Positions 22,451 to 33,864 of a DNA stretch of 64,000 bases are shown one piece after another. The notes under the pieces are model-generated. The model ran no database searches. It had not been told where the DNA came from and saw only the letters and a list, made by a program, of their open reading frames with translations. Positions within the stretch are counted from its first letter, which is position 1. The number at the start of each line of letters is the position of its first letter. The stretch spans positions 8,184,001 through 8,248,000 of the forward strand of contig JANTQA010000057.1 in NCBI GenBank assembly GCA_027625915.1, in the 5' to 3' direction. This stretch comes from Anaeramoeba flamelloides (lineage: Eukaryota > Metamonada > Anaeramoebidae). The translations under genes were made by a program, and so were the position numbers.

Positions 22451-24621
22451 TACAAAAGTGGATAGTATGCGATTTCGAATTAATCCATTTTTTTAAAAAA
22501 TTTTATAAAGATGACATATTTGTTATTCAAAATTTTCACTAATGTTATACAATTAAAAATTGTCATTACAATGATATTTTTTTGTTTTTATATGATATTA
22601 CTAGGATAAGAAATATTATGGGGTTCCAAAATACAGATTCTTTTCACAAAAAAAGAGAAAAATAATTTTCATAACAGATTTGTAATTATTTGCGTTTTGA
22701 ATTATTTGATTTCATTCTTAGAGCCACAATTTTTTGACAGAAAAACCCAGATAAATATAATTTTTATGAATCCATTTCGAAAAATTGAACGTACCTATAT
22801 ACGGTATTGAGATATAATAAAAAATATATTTTGTTTCTTAAAGCTGAATTTTTCCAGATAAAAATCAAAGAAATTTGTAAAGACACCTTTTACTTGTTTT
22901 CAAATGGTATAATATATCAGATGATAATACCCTTTCAGTTTTGAATCCGAGTTCCATTTCTTATTCTCAATCCATCTGCAAATATAACAACACCTAGAAA
23001 AAAAAAGAATTGAAATCAAAGAATAGTATTCACAAATAAAAGTCTCTTTTTTTGAGAGCTCTATTTACAAAAGAAAAATATATAGAAGGAAAATTTTTTG
23101 AAAATTTTTTCAGAATTTATAATTTATATATCAGTAAAAAAAGTGTGAACGAACATTTTTACTGTGTATTTGTAAAATATTTAAGCAACTTTGAGACTAC
23201 AGTGAAAACTTTTGACTATATACTTTTTTAGAAGGATTTATAGTAATTCTCCTTCAAATATCAACTTTTTAAGAACAAGATACGCAAATATAATTTTTCT
23301 TCTCAACTGTTTATAATTAAAAAATACTTTAACACTTCAATAATTAAAAAAAAAAAAATTATCTCTTTAATTTATATCTTCTTCTTTGAAACTTTTGAAT
23401 AATATAAAATTCTAAATAAAGTAATCAAAATTTGTTTCAATTACCTTTTTTAAAATAATTATTAATTCAATTTTTATAAAGAAATTTATTCGTTTAAAGA
23501 TACCTTCAACACAAAGCAAATAAAACATATGTTCAAGCATTATTTTGAAACAAAAATTATTTCTTCAAGGAATTAACATCACCATAATTAAACTTAGAAA
23601 TCAAAATAAGTTTGAATTAAAAGTAAAATATTAATTCTAAATAGTTCACATAGCTCTAAAAAATCTATTATAAATACAATTAAACAATATTTTTTTTTTA
23701 TTTTTAAAAAGGGTCAAAATTAAAAATTTTTATTTTTGAAAATTTATTTTTCATTCATTATCAGAATCAAAAAATAGAAACGTACAAATAACCTTACAGA
23801 TTTTACTAATCCAGATTTAGAACTTTGAAGGGAACTATTTTATTTTAATTTTCATTTCAAGAATTACTCAAAACAATTTAAAGTAAAACCCAAAGGAAAG
23901 TTTCTTTAGTTTTATTTTCCTTTTTCTAACGCTGGCGGTTGTACATATATTTCCAATATGGAAATAATATTTGTAAAAAAAATCTATGAATTAATTAGTT
24001 ATTTTTGAAAAAAATCAATTATTTCATGACTAATCTACATTTTAAGACAAATTTAGTATTGATTTTTATAACTTTGGAGACTTTAAATAGATAATTCAAC
24101 TTTTATATTTCCCTAAAAATTCAGTTTTAAACAATTTCAGGTTTTTTTTGGTAATACAACAATCCTTTTTAATTGATAGGATCTACTTTTAGTACTGTTT
24201 TAATAATTGACTTTTTAGAGACATTTGAAACTATAGATCATTAATATGATTTACATCAAATATCAACATACTATAATTATAGACCACTCTTCATGGTAAT
24301 AAGTAATCCCTTAAATTTAAAAAAACTTTATAAATTTCATTAATTTTGTAAATATTGCAGACTAAAATGAAATCTTTTCAAAGTAGAGTTACAAAAATGT
24401 ATAAAAAATAGAAAAGAAACAAAGAATTGTTGTAAAATTGATTATTACCATTCAAATTCTTTCAAATTAGAATCCAAAATTCAAACTGAAAAGAGATCAA
24501 AAAAAAACCATTTTTTCTAATTTTTAATTTTTGAATACATCAATCCTTAAAATCTTTTGTTTAATTCAAAACCTTTGTATTATTTTTTGAGGATTTCTTC
24601 AACAAAGATTTTTCAGATCCC

Positions 24622-27600
24622 ATGGAACAAAACCCTAATAAACCAAAAATTTTGTGTGTCAAAATATCATCCAATCAAAGATTTTTTATACTTGGAAAAG
24701 AAGACGGGTTCGAGGTTTATTCGTGCACCCCAAAATTTTCCTTGTTGTTTCGTAGAAAATTTCAAAAAACAGGAATCTCAATTATCGACATTTTGGAGTC
24801 TAGCAATATATTTGCGCTTGTGGGCGACAACAAGGATCAGAATTTCCCAACAAACAAGGTATTCCTTTGGGATGATTTAAATCAAAAGTCCATCATGGAA
24901 ATTGCTTTCCCAATGCCAATAAGAGCGCTTAAAATTACCACCAAGTTCGTTTTTGCTTTAACAAAAAAAAAATGTTTTATTGTTGAAATTGAAAAAAGAA
25001 GTATTTTTAAAAGCTTTCCGATCACTTCTCCATCTGACATTATACCATCAAATTCTTTCGACTTTTCTTTAATGAAAAGGAATAGTCTGCACATAGCTAT
25101 TCCACACCAACTACGTGCAAAGATTTTTTATACAAATATAACAAAGCCGTTAGTGGAATCAATAATCCAGTAAACAATTTTTTCTTATTTTGTTTTTCTT
25201 TTTTTTTATAAATGTTTTCTTTCAGTGGGTTAAATTCCAAAAAAATAATCCAAAGTATAAATTCCAATGAAACTCTGAGAATTTGAACAAAAAAGATGAA
25301 AAAAAGAAAGAAAAAACTTTTAAAAATCGATTGTAAAAACATAACTACTGTAGTCAAAATAAAGCGTGCAAAAAAATTTAATGCGTGTTTCAAAATAAAA
25401 AGTGTGTTTTTTTGTTATAGAAGACTTATAAATTAACAGAACAAAGAAACCAATAATAAACCCTAATTAAGTATGGTATTGGTTTCAAAAAGTTCTATTA
25501 TTTAAAAAGAAATTCTAAAAATGAAGGATCAAATCGTAAAAATTTATCTCAAAAAAAAGAGTAAATTTTTCAGATAAATTTTATTCATCAAAAAAACAAA
25601 AAATTCAAAAAAACTGAGAATATTATGGAAAATTTTCAACTATTTACATGAGTAATTTAAATTTTACTGAAAACAACCAGACCTTTACTTTCAAAATTGA
25701 TTTGAACTTAGGTAGACTATTTGATAGTCGATTCGATGTTGCCTTGGTACAAGAATCAAAAAAAGCACAGATTTTATTTTGAAACACGGATTATAGTCTT
25801 AGTGCACGCATTATTTTGATCACTGTATTACTGGTTTTCAAATTACTACTCTTAAACTCTAATTTAAGGAGTAGGTACATTTTACCAATTTTGAGTGCAA
25901 CAGTTTATGAGAAATTGAATCATTAAAATCATTTCTAAAACCAAATAAATGAATAGTTTAAAAAATCAATTAGAGTGGGATATATTCTGGTATCAGATAT
26001 TTACATAACCAACTAAAAAAATGGAATTCAAAATAATTAAAAAATTGATCAAGAAAAAATAAATACAAACATTTATTTATTGATCTTATCTGTAACATTT
26101 TATACAACGACTTCTTCTTTACTTGGTTTTATTTTTAATTCTGAATTGAAAAAAATTTTTAAGAAACAAATTACTTGTTATTTCTAAAGAATTTTCAAAA
26201 TGAATTTATAAATTTTAGTTTTATTTGAAATTCATCTAAATCCAGATTTGTTAAAAGAAAATAAGATATTTTTTTAAATTCCTCTTCAGAAATTTTATTT
26301 ATTAGACTGGTTCGTTTGATTTTTAAATTATTTATTTTCGTATTAATTTGAAAAAACCAAAATAATTTCTGATTATGATTATAATTTTTTCACAATATTT
26401 TCTTTTTCTTTGAGTTGAACTTTTTATAGTTTTTTGTTTGATTTCAATCCCTTTTTTTCTTTATCCATTAAATCAATATTCTTTGTTTGAGCTTAATTTG
26501 ATAACAGTATTTGAAAAAAAAATTTTGTAAGCAAATTTGTAAAAAAATGCTTTTTTTATAATAAAAATAATAAATAGTAATGGGGCGAAGAAATTTAGGG
26601 TAATATATTTTTTACTTTCACACAAATTAAGAAGAGAAGAAAAACAATCTTCTAAAATATACTTTTATTGATTTTTTTTTTTCATAACTTGATTTTAACA
26701 AGTTTCTTTCGAAAAGGTTGATTTTTCTTTTTTGGTATTTCTAAAAAGAAAAGATTTGTTTAAAATGTATGTCTTCTCATGCCTATTTTATTTTGGTTTG
26801 TTCTTTGAATAATTCCAACCATTCACTATAAACACATTTCAAGATCCAAAAACATAATTTCATAAAACCAAAAATTTCATAAAAAAAACTGTTCAAAAAA
26901 TTCTAAATTTAAATATTCAACTCTGAATTACTTTGGGTTAGCTTTCTTTTCACAAATAGAGTAGTAAATGATATTTTGGTTTCAAAGTTTCAATATCATT
27001 TTGGCACTCAAAAAATCTTTTTTTAGTAAGTTTCACATAATTAACTTTTAAAAATGGTAAAAAACTACCTACTTGCTTAAAAAAATTTTTAATGTTTTTT
27101 TCATTATTGAAGAAGTGTAAATTACACTCTAAATGCCCTTTTACGTAAATTTTCTTAAAGGTAATTTTAAAAAAAAATCCAAGGTTTCACGATTGTTAAA
27201 GGGAAAGACATACCCAAAATTTCTTTATGTTTAAAAAGTAAAAACAAAAAATTCAAAAAAAAAAGGAAAAAAGAAAAAAAAAAACAGAAAGAAATTTAAA
27301 AAATGTTTCTAAGAAACAAAAGGTAAAAAATCAAAAAAAAAACCCCAATTCTATGCTCTCTTTAAATTAAGAACACCCAAAATTACAGCCACAATACTTT
27401 TTGTTAATTTAATTTGATAATTTATCATGAATGTTCATTTGGGGATCGTTGTTTAATTGTTGTAATTTCTTTTTTTTTTGATCTTATTTGCCATAAACCT
27501 ATGGAAATTTTTAGCCTTTGCTTTTTAGATTTTATTTTAAAGTTACTAATATTTTAGTGTTTCAGTGTCTTAGTATTAGCAAGTAAGCACTTGATCTTTT

Positions 27601-30600
27601 TCCCTTGTAACTCTTCTTCGCAATATAAAGAAGATTCAGCCAGAGAAAAAATGGAAAAAAAATAAAATTTTTTAATGTTATCCAAAAACTCAATTAAAAA
27701 GATCCAAATTAATGAGACAATTTTCATATTCAATTTGATTTTGTAAAGATCTTGATCTTTTTCTCCCTATTAAAATGAAAGAAACAATTTGGGAAATTGA
27801 GATATAAATAATCCCTTTGTAATTGGAAAATGTCAGTACATGTGCAGGAAAAATCCTGAATTTATCAATTTTTGACTAATATAATTCCCAATACACACAC
27901 GCTCGGATATTTTGTTAATATGTGAGTTTTGGATGTTGTACATTATGTGAGCAGGGGTTTTACTATCTTCATTTAGCTTGTTTCTTTTTCTTATTTCTTG
28001 ATTTTGATCTAGTTCTTTATTATCAGGTGGATTTTAAAAATCTACACGAAATAACTAAAAAGAATTCTACTGAGAGCTGGTTATTTGAAGATATTGATTA
28101 CAGTGATTTTTTTGTCTCTTCTTTGTATTGCTAAAAAAAAGTTAACAAAATGGTATTTGCCGAATAAATGGGAGAAAAATTTCACTTTATTTTGATTTTC
28201 CTTTTTTCAAATATAGCTCGAAACCACAAATTACAGCCTACTTCTTTGAAAAATCTATTTGAGAAAGAACAAAAAATAAGGAAAACAAAGAGAAAAATCT
28301 TTTCCAATTTATGAGGCAAATATCAGTAAGACAAAAACAAATGAGACATCTTTTTTTAATTGTAAACTCTATTTCAAAATAATTGGCCCATTAAAAATCA
28401 AATTTTGAAGAAAAATATTTTGAATCATTGAAGTTATCTATTATAATATAAAAATTTCTATTTTAATATTCAGTTCTATACTCAAGAGATATTTATTTTT
28501 CCTCTAAAAAAAAAATAAAAAAAAGTAAAAAAAAAAAACAATTAGAAAAAATTGTACCATTTATTTTGAAATAAGCATTACATAACAAATAGAAATTTTA
28601 AAAAATTAATACAACCCATTTATCGATTCTCCTTCCATTTGAATAACCAAATCTAATCTCTTTTTCATATTTGAAACCAATTTTTTCATTAATTCAAATT
28701 TTACTTCTTTCCAAATTTTCATTTTCATTTTCCATTTTAACAAAATACTGTGGAAAAAATATAAAAGAGAAAAAATGATTTATTTTCAAACTTTTCGTTG
28801 TGAGGGGAAAAACTTCAAAAAAATACAAATAGAATTCAAAATTCAAATGTACCATGGGCCATTCATTATGAAATTTAGTTTAAAATGGTACAGTTGCCTT
28901 AAGAAAGTGTGACTATAAATATTTTCAAAAGTATCTTTTAAACAGTTGACAAACTTTTATAGATCTATTTTCAGGAAATTTTTAAAAACTTTGAGAGTTT
29001 CACTTTTTTAAAACTAAACTCCTTTTCAAAAAAATTATACACCTCTCAAATCATCAATACCATCGAATTTGATTGTATATAAGATAATTACTTATTGGTA
29101 ATTTTCATTTTAATTATTCATTTTTTCATTTTTTGTTTTTTTATTTATGGATATTGAACAGTTGGAAAATGAAAAAAACAAGATAAGAAGAAAAAAATTT
29201 GGAAATAATCTACCTTTATATAAATGGAAACAGTTTAAGTTTGATTTCGAATTATCTAGATATAAGAATTAAGAAAGACCATTATTGGATTGATGTGTGA
29301 AACAAAAAAAAAAGAAAATAATGAAAAAAACAATTCCAACAAAATGCCCAGATGAATTGAGGCTTATATTGAAAATGAGACTTTAAAGAACTAAAGTTTG
29401 ACAGGTAAAGAGTTATCAATAAAATGTAAAGAAATTTTTCCCAATTCACCTTGTTCATCTGTTTTTATTGATTTTATAATTTTTTTCCTTACAATTTACA
29501 AAATGAGATTTCTCATTTCAAATAAAAAGGTACATTCATTTTTAAAATATTGAATTTTAATTTTTATGGTCTTGTTTTAATGGGTTTTAAAGATACATTT
29601 GAGTGATTTTTTTATATATTTTAAAGAGTTAATTAGATTTTAGAATGATACTACAATTAATTTGATTCAATTATGAATAATTCTTTACATTTTCTTTGTT
29701 CTTTTATTTGAAAAAGAGTTTACTTTAGTAAAAGTACACCATTACAAAATATTTTTCTACTTCTTTTTTACTACAATTTTACAAACAAAACCTAAACCCA
29801 AAAATTAGGTTGATTATTAAAAATTAAAGTGAATTCAAAACATCAAATTAAACTCAAATTTAAAAATGTTCACTTTTCTAAACTTTGAAATTTTAATAGT
29901 AAACATAACTTTAATTTTGTTACAATAATAAAAAGTAAAATTTATCCAATTGCGATAAAATTGTGAAAAATTCTTTATGAGAAAAAAAAATCAATAATTC
30001 TTCAAATATTTTAACTAAATAAATTTTTTTACATTTATTTTTCAAAATTATATATTTATAATATTTAGATTAAATACACCATCATATCAAGTCATCAAAT
30101 TCAATAATAAATTGACATTTCTAGCCGTCGTTTCTCCCTCTGGTAAACAACTATTACTATACGATCTTCTCACTGGAGTGTTGCACCAAAAATTTCGAAT
30201 CGCGAATAACGTATCAAAAATCCATTCCATGTCTTTTACTCAAGATGACAAAATTATCGCAATATTATTCGAGAACGGTATTATTAGGGTTTGTTCAATT
30301 CAGCTAAATGAAACCACTAATCGCTTAGTCAAAATTGAAAATCAAATGAAAAATGTATATAAAAAAAATTTGATTAATATTGAAGATGATATACAGGGTA
30401 CCTGTGAATTCAATGAATGGAATGATTTACTTGTAATTTATTTAAATGGGGCATGCTATCGATTTACCTTTGACACAATTGAAAAAAAAATCACAGATAC
30501 AGTAACTTTTAATTTTCTTGATTCTAAAGAAGTTAAAGAATCTAAATTAAATTTTAATAACAAAATAGTAGATGAAAATGAAATGAAAACAGGAATTGTA

Positions 30601-30717
30601 TCAGACAAACAAAAGGAGAATATAAATGAAAAAACTAATGAAAATATTGAAAATGAATTAAACGACTTGGGAGAGTTAGTAAAAGAGCAAACATTAGAAG
30701 ATGATGAAGAAAAATAA
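24622..30717 (+). CDS. PROPPIN family WD-repeat protein (Atg18/WIPI-like), two exons
   Basis: PROPPINs are seven-bladed beta-propellers that bind phosphoinositides on autophagic and endosomal membranes. Exons are 24622-25169 and 30069-30717 around a 4,899-bp intron; the joined frame gives 398 residues. Family features are GKEDGFEVYSC near residue 30 (the ENGFRVYN position), FALVGDNKDQNFPTNKVFLWDD (about 65-86, equal to ALVGGGxxPxxxxNKVxIWDD), and after the intron SPSGKQLLLYDLLTGVLHQK and SFTQDDKIIAILFENGIIRV. The phosphoinositide-binding F/L-R-R-G motif should lie at about residue 225, but the sequence there is FRIAN. The last ~80 residues are charged and end in an acidic tail. The fold assignment is firm; the subfamily and lipid binding are uncertain. 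Confidence 0.85.
25348..25825. mobile_element. 478-bp Tc1/mariner-type MITE, copy 1
   Basis: It is flanked by TA (25346-25347 and 25826-25827). The left end is CTGTAGTCAAAATAAAGCGT and the right end, inverted, begins CAGTGATCAAAATAATGCGT. The copy at 47623-48101 is 479 bp and closely similar throughout, for example AAACCAATAATAAACCCTAA and GAAATTCTAAAAATGAAGGA. It lies 180 bp into the PROPPIN intron and has no transposase frame. Confidence 0.85.
26400..27070 (+). repeat. Dispersed repeat, copy 2 (pair with 18880-19530)
   Basis: It is co-linear with 18880-19530 over about 640 bp. Diagnostic shared words are TAATTTGATAACAGTATTTG / TATTTTGATAACGATATTTG, AATATACTTTTATTGA and TTTTGGCACTCAAAAA. 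A SINE-like element begins directly beyond its end. Non-coding, within the PROPPIN intron. Confidence 0.65.
27097..27664 (+). mobile_element. SINE-like retroposon, copy 1
   Basis: This 568-bp element is flanked by the near-identical duplication AAATTTTTAATGTT (27083-27096) and AAATTTTTTAATGTT (27665-27679). Its head is GAAGAAGTGTAAATTACACT, a near-palindrome. Its tail is a CTTCTT...AAGAAG stem-loop, then AAAAAATGG and an A-rich end. The other copies are at 36862-37427 and 62886-63450. All three are plus-strand, full length and similar throughout. No tRNA-like A/B boxes are obvious, so the promoter source is unknown. Confidence 0.85.
28170..28360 (+). repeat. Dispersed repeat similar to 1650-1880
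   Basis: The sequence TTTTCCTTTTTTCAAATATAGCTCGAAA and following bases resembles TTTTCCTTTTTCAAATAGAGCTAGAAAT at about 1708, and the similarity continues through CCTACTT and AAACCTATTT. The extent is only approximate. It lies in the PROPPIN intron. Confidence 0.4.
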
Positions 30718-31510
30718 TAAGGAATTTTTTAAATTTTATTCATTTGAATTTTTTTATTTATTGATTTATTTATTTATAATGTGTTTGATTGATAATTTTT
30801 ATTCATTAACAATAATTATTAATTTAATAAAATAAAAAATTAAATTTAAAATGATTTTTTTATGAATAAAAATTAATTAAAATGTGTTTTCATCCAAAAA
30901 ACAAAACAAAAAAAAATCTTTCAATTTTATCAGGTATTTCCAAAAAAGTGAGGCAATTTTTTTTTTTACATTTCATAAAAAATTATCTTTGTTAATTGAA
31001 GGTATTCATTAATTGACAATACTAAATTAAGTTTAATATTAATACCGATTGAATCAATGACTCGGGTATTTATTTCAAAATATGTTGCATAAAATATTTT
31101 TAAAAAATGAAAAAAAAACAATGGCACTTTTTTTTGGAGAAAAAAAAGCAATTTCAATAAAAAAATGGAAATATCCAAAGGGTATAAATGAATTTTTAAA
31201 TAATCAAATCCAGTTATAAATTTTCCACCTAATAGAAATTTAATTGCGATTAAAACTAGTTATGTAAACCATTTTTACGATCAAAAAGAAAAAAAAATAA
31301 CACAAATTTTTGACCCTTAAAAATATTATTTAGATCAAGATCATAAAATTTCATATCTTTTATTAAAATAATTTCCAACAAAACAATTAATTATTAATAA
31401 AAAATCAATAAAACTTTTAGAACAATTTTGGAGATTTAAATACTTTTCTGAAGATAGGGTTTAAATAAATATATTTTAAAAATAATTTCACAAAAAATTT
31501 TTAAAAACTA

Positions 31511-32066
31511 AACCCCATATCCAAAATTTGGACCTACCCAAAATCAAAAATAGACAAAAAAAAACCCTCAAAAAATTTTATTTTTCCAAAAGTAATATAA
31601 TAAACTACATTTAAGATATCCCAATATTAATGTTTTTATAAGTAATTGTTTTTATCCAAATAAAAGAAAAAAAATATAAAACCAAAAATTAAAAAATCAA
31701 GATGTATCCAAAAAAATAATAAAGTGAAACGAGCGGAATAAAAAATTGTATTGATAAATTTGTTAAAAATTTCACCAACAAATATTGATGGATCAAATGA
31801 TAAGATCCATCAACTAATTTTTTATGATTTTTCTATTCAAGAAACTCAATACTACACTTCTAGCAAACCATCGAAAAATAAATTCCCCGATCTAACAAAA
31901 AAGATTACTTTACTTGAAAAAAAGGAAACGAAAGCAAAAAAAGAAAAAAGAGAAAAAATCAAATAGTTTTTTGTAAAATCAAAAATTTTTCCAAATTGAA
32001 TGTCAAAGTGTAGAAATGTTATTCTTTCAATTGTTTAAACTGTGTCCAAATTTTCGGAATTTAGTT
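31511..32066 (+). mobile_element. 556-bp TA-flanked MITE, copy 2 of the 527-bp family
   Basis: TA flanks are at 31509-31510 and 32067-32068. The left end is AACCCCATATCCAAAATTTG and the right end is CCAAATTTTCGGAATTTAGTT. The interior shares GTGAAACGAGCGGAATAA and TTCACCAACAAATATTGATG with the 48.6-kb copy. It is slightly longer and more diverged than the two 527-bp copies. Confidence 0.75.
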
Positions 32067-32857
32067 TAGTTTTAATGAGAATTGAGTTAAATAAAGAGAT
32101 TTTGAAATAAATTTACCAATATTTTTTTTTGGAAATAGCGTAAATAAAATATGTTTTTTTCTTTTCATACAATTACTTAATATCTCAAATTTGAACATTT
32201 TTTTTTATATATTTTTGTTTTAAACTTATCTAGGTGATTGTTAACCCAAAGTTTAATGAGATGATACAAGTCTTAAAGTTTTCTTACTCATAAACAGTTA
32301 CTACTAACTTTTAAGTTACAAACTTTAAACTAAATTTGTACATAAAAAAAATTAACAATTTAAAGTTCAAAATTAGGATTATAGTAAATAATTATATTTG
32401 GAAAAGCTTTTGAATGATGTAGTTTAATTATTCAAAACTATTTGAAAAAAATTTTTGATCTTACTTTTGTAAATGTGTTTTAGTAATGTATAAAGAAATT
32501 ATTGTAATTAATCCCACTTTTTTTTTTATTCATTATTTTGTTCTCTTTTCTTGATTTTTCCTAAAATTACAATTTACTATTGTTTCCAATTAAAAAACCA
32601 GTTTTTTTCTATTTAGAAATAGTAAGAAACTACTGTATAATAGCCAATCAAACCCATCATGTAATTGTTTCAAATGAATTCAAGAGATACATTCCAAAAT
32701 TATTACTTTCATTTTAATTCGTGTGAATATGATATTTTAATATAAATATCAAAATAGATCATTTTTTAATGTTTATGGGTTTATTTTTTTATATTCTACC
32801 TTAAAACACAAAATACCAAGATCCTGAAAAATGTTCAAAATCTTATTTGAAAAATAA

Positions 32858-33290
32858 TCAACATGATTTTTAATTGTGAAAATATTAATAGAACCTGAAA
32901 ATGAAAAGTAAGATCAATTAAAAAAACAGGAAAAATAAATGATTAAAGAGAAAGTGGAGGATTAAAAACAAAAAAAATATTTTTAATTACTATTTATATT
33001 TGGTTGTTTTTTTTTGATTGATCAATTATCAAAAATTTGTTTATTTTTGAATTCTCCAAAAATGCTCATCAGGAATCTTGACAAAAAGTAAATTTAAATT
33101 CTATTTGTTGATTTGGTTTGATACTAATATAATGAATTATCGTTAGAATTTGATTATTTTCTTCTTTGAAATGATTTAAGTTTTTCTTTTCATCTTGTTG
33201 AAAATTTGTAAATTTCATTAAGCGTTTTTTTTTGTTTGAACATTCTTTCGCCTTGGTAAAAAGATATAACAACAAGTTTTTTTCTTAATG
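32858..33290. mobile_element. MITE-like element, copy 2 (pair with 263-650)
   Basis: The left part contains AATAGAACCTGAAAATGAAA followed by AGTAAGATCAATT, as at the ends of the 263-650 element. The centre matches it in the same orientation (CAATTATCAAAAATTTGTTT and ATTTAAATTCTATTTGTTG). The right end is blurred, so the boundary is approximate. Confidence 0.45.
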
Positions 33291-33864
33291 GTTATGTTTT
33301 GGGATTTTGATTCTAATAACCCACTAAATCTGAATAATTTCTCCACAAATCAATACAATCTTCATTACTCTTTGTGTAAAGTAGGTATTTGAAATTTAAA
33401 CAAAAAAACACAATTTTGGCTTCAAACAAATAATTTCTTTTAATCTGTAGATAAACAATCTTAACCCCAATGAAAGAATTATATTTGTAAGATAACTGAA
33501 GGATTCTTTTAGATCTACCTCCTTAAATGATCTAATCGAAAAAGGATTTTCACTTTTTTTCACAAAAGCATAATTTTATAATTTTTATACCTCTATCCCT
33601 TAAATATCTGAATATTTTATATACTTAAAAATTAAAAATATCCAAAAGTTTGTTGGCCAAAATTATCAAAGTAAAACAATTAAAGAATAGCATACCATTT
33701 AAAAAATAATCTTGATGCCAAAAAAACAAGAAAAATTCCGCAGATCATTTTTTCCTTTTTTTTTGAAAATAAAAAAAATATTATTGTTTTTCTTCAATAA
33801 AGTGAAAATTTTGTTTGACTAAAAAAGAATCAACGTTTCAAAAATTAGAACTAAGCAATTCTAA

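Larger units (their letters stand above)
20536..24621. other. Gene-free region between V-ATPase e and the PROPPIN gene
   Basis: No intact gene is present. It contains a TTAA-type element (20922-21693) with a LINE 3' fragment inside, a decayed reverse transcriptase relic (22205-22450), and at 23960-24320 a stretch similar to 49290-49700 (both contain TAATCTACATTTT-AGACAAAT). The remainder is A/T-rich with nothing recognisable. The two flanking genes diverge from this interval, so it contains both promoters. Confidence 0.6.
30718..33864. other. Intergenic region between PROPPIN and Vps41
   Basis: No gene is recognised. Two MITE copies occupy 31511-32066 and about 32858-33290. The open frames at 31751-31966 and 33069-33275 lie within these elements. 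The rest is A/T-rich sequence containing the PROPPIN 3' end and the Vps41 promoter. Confidence 0.6.
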
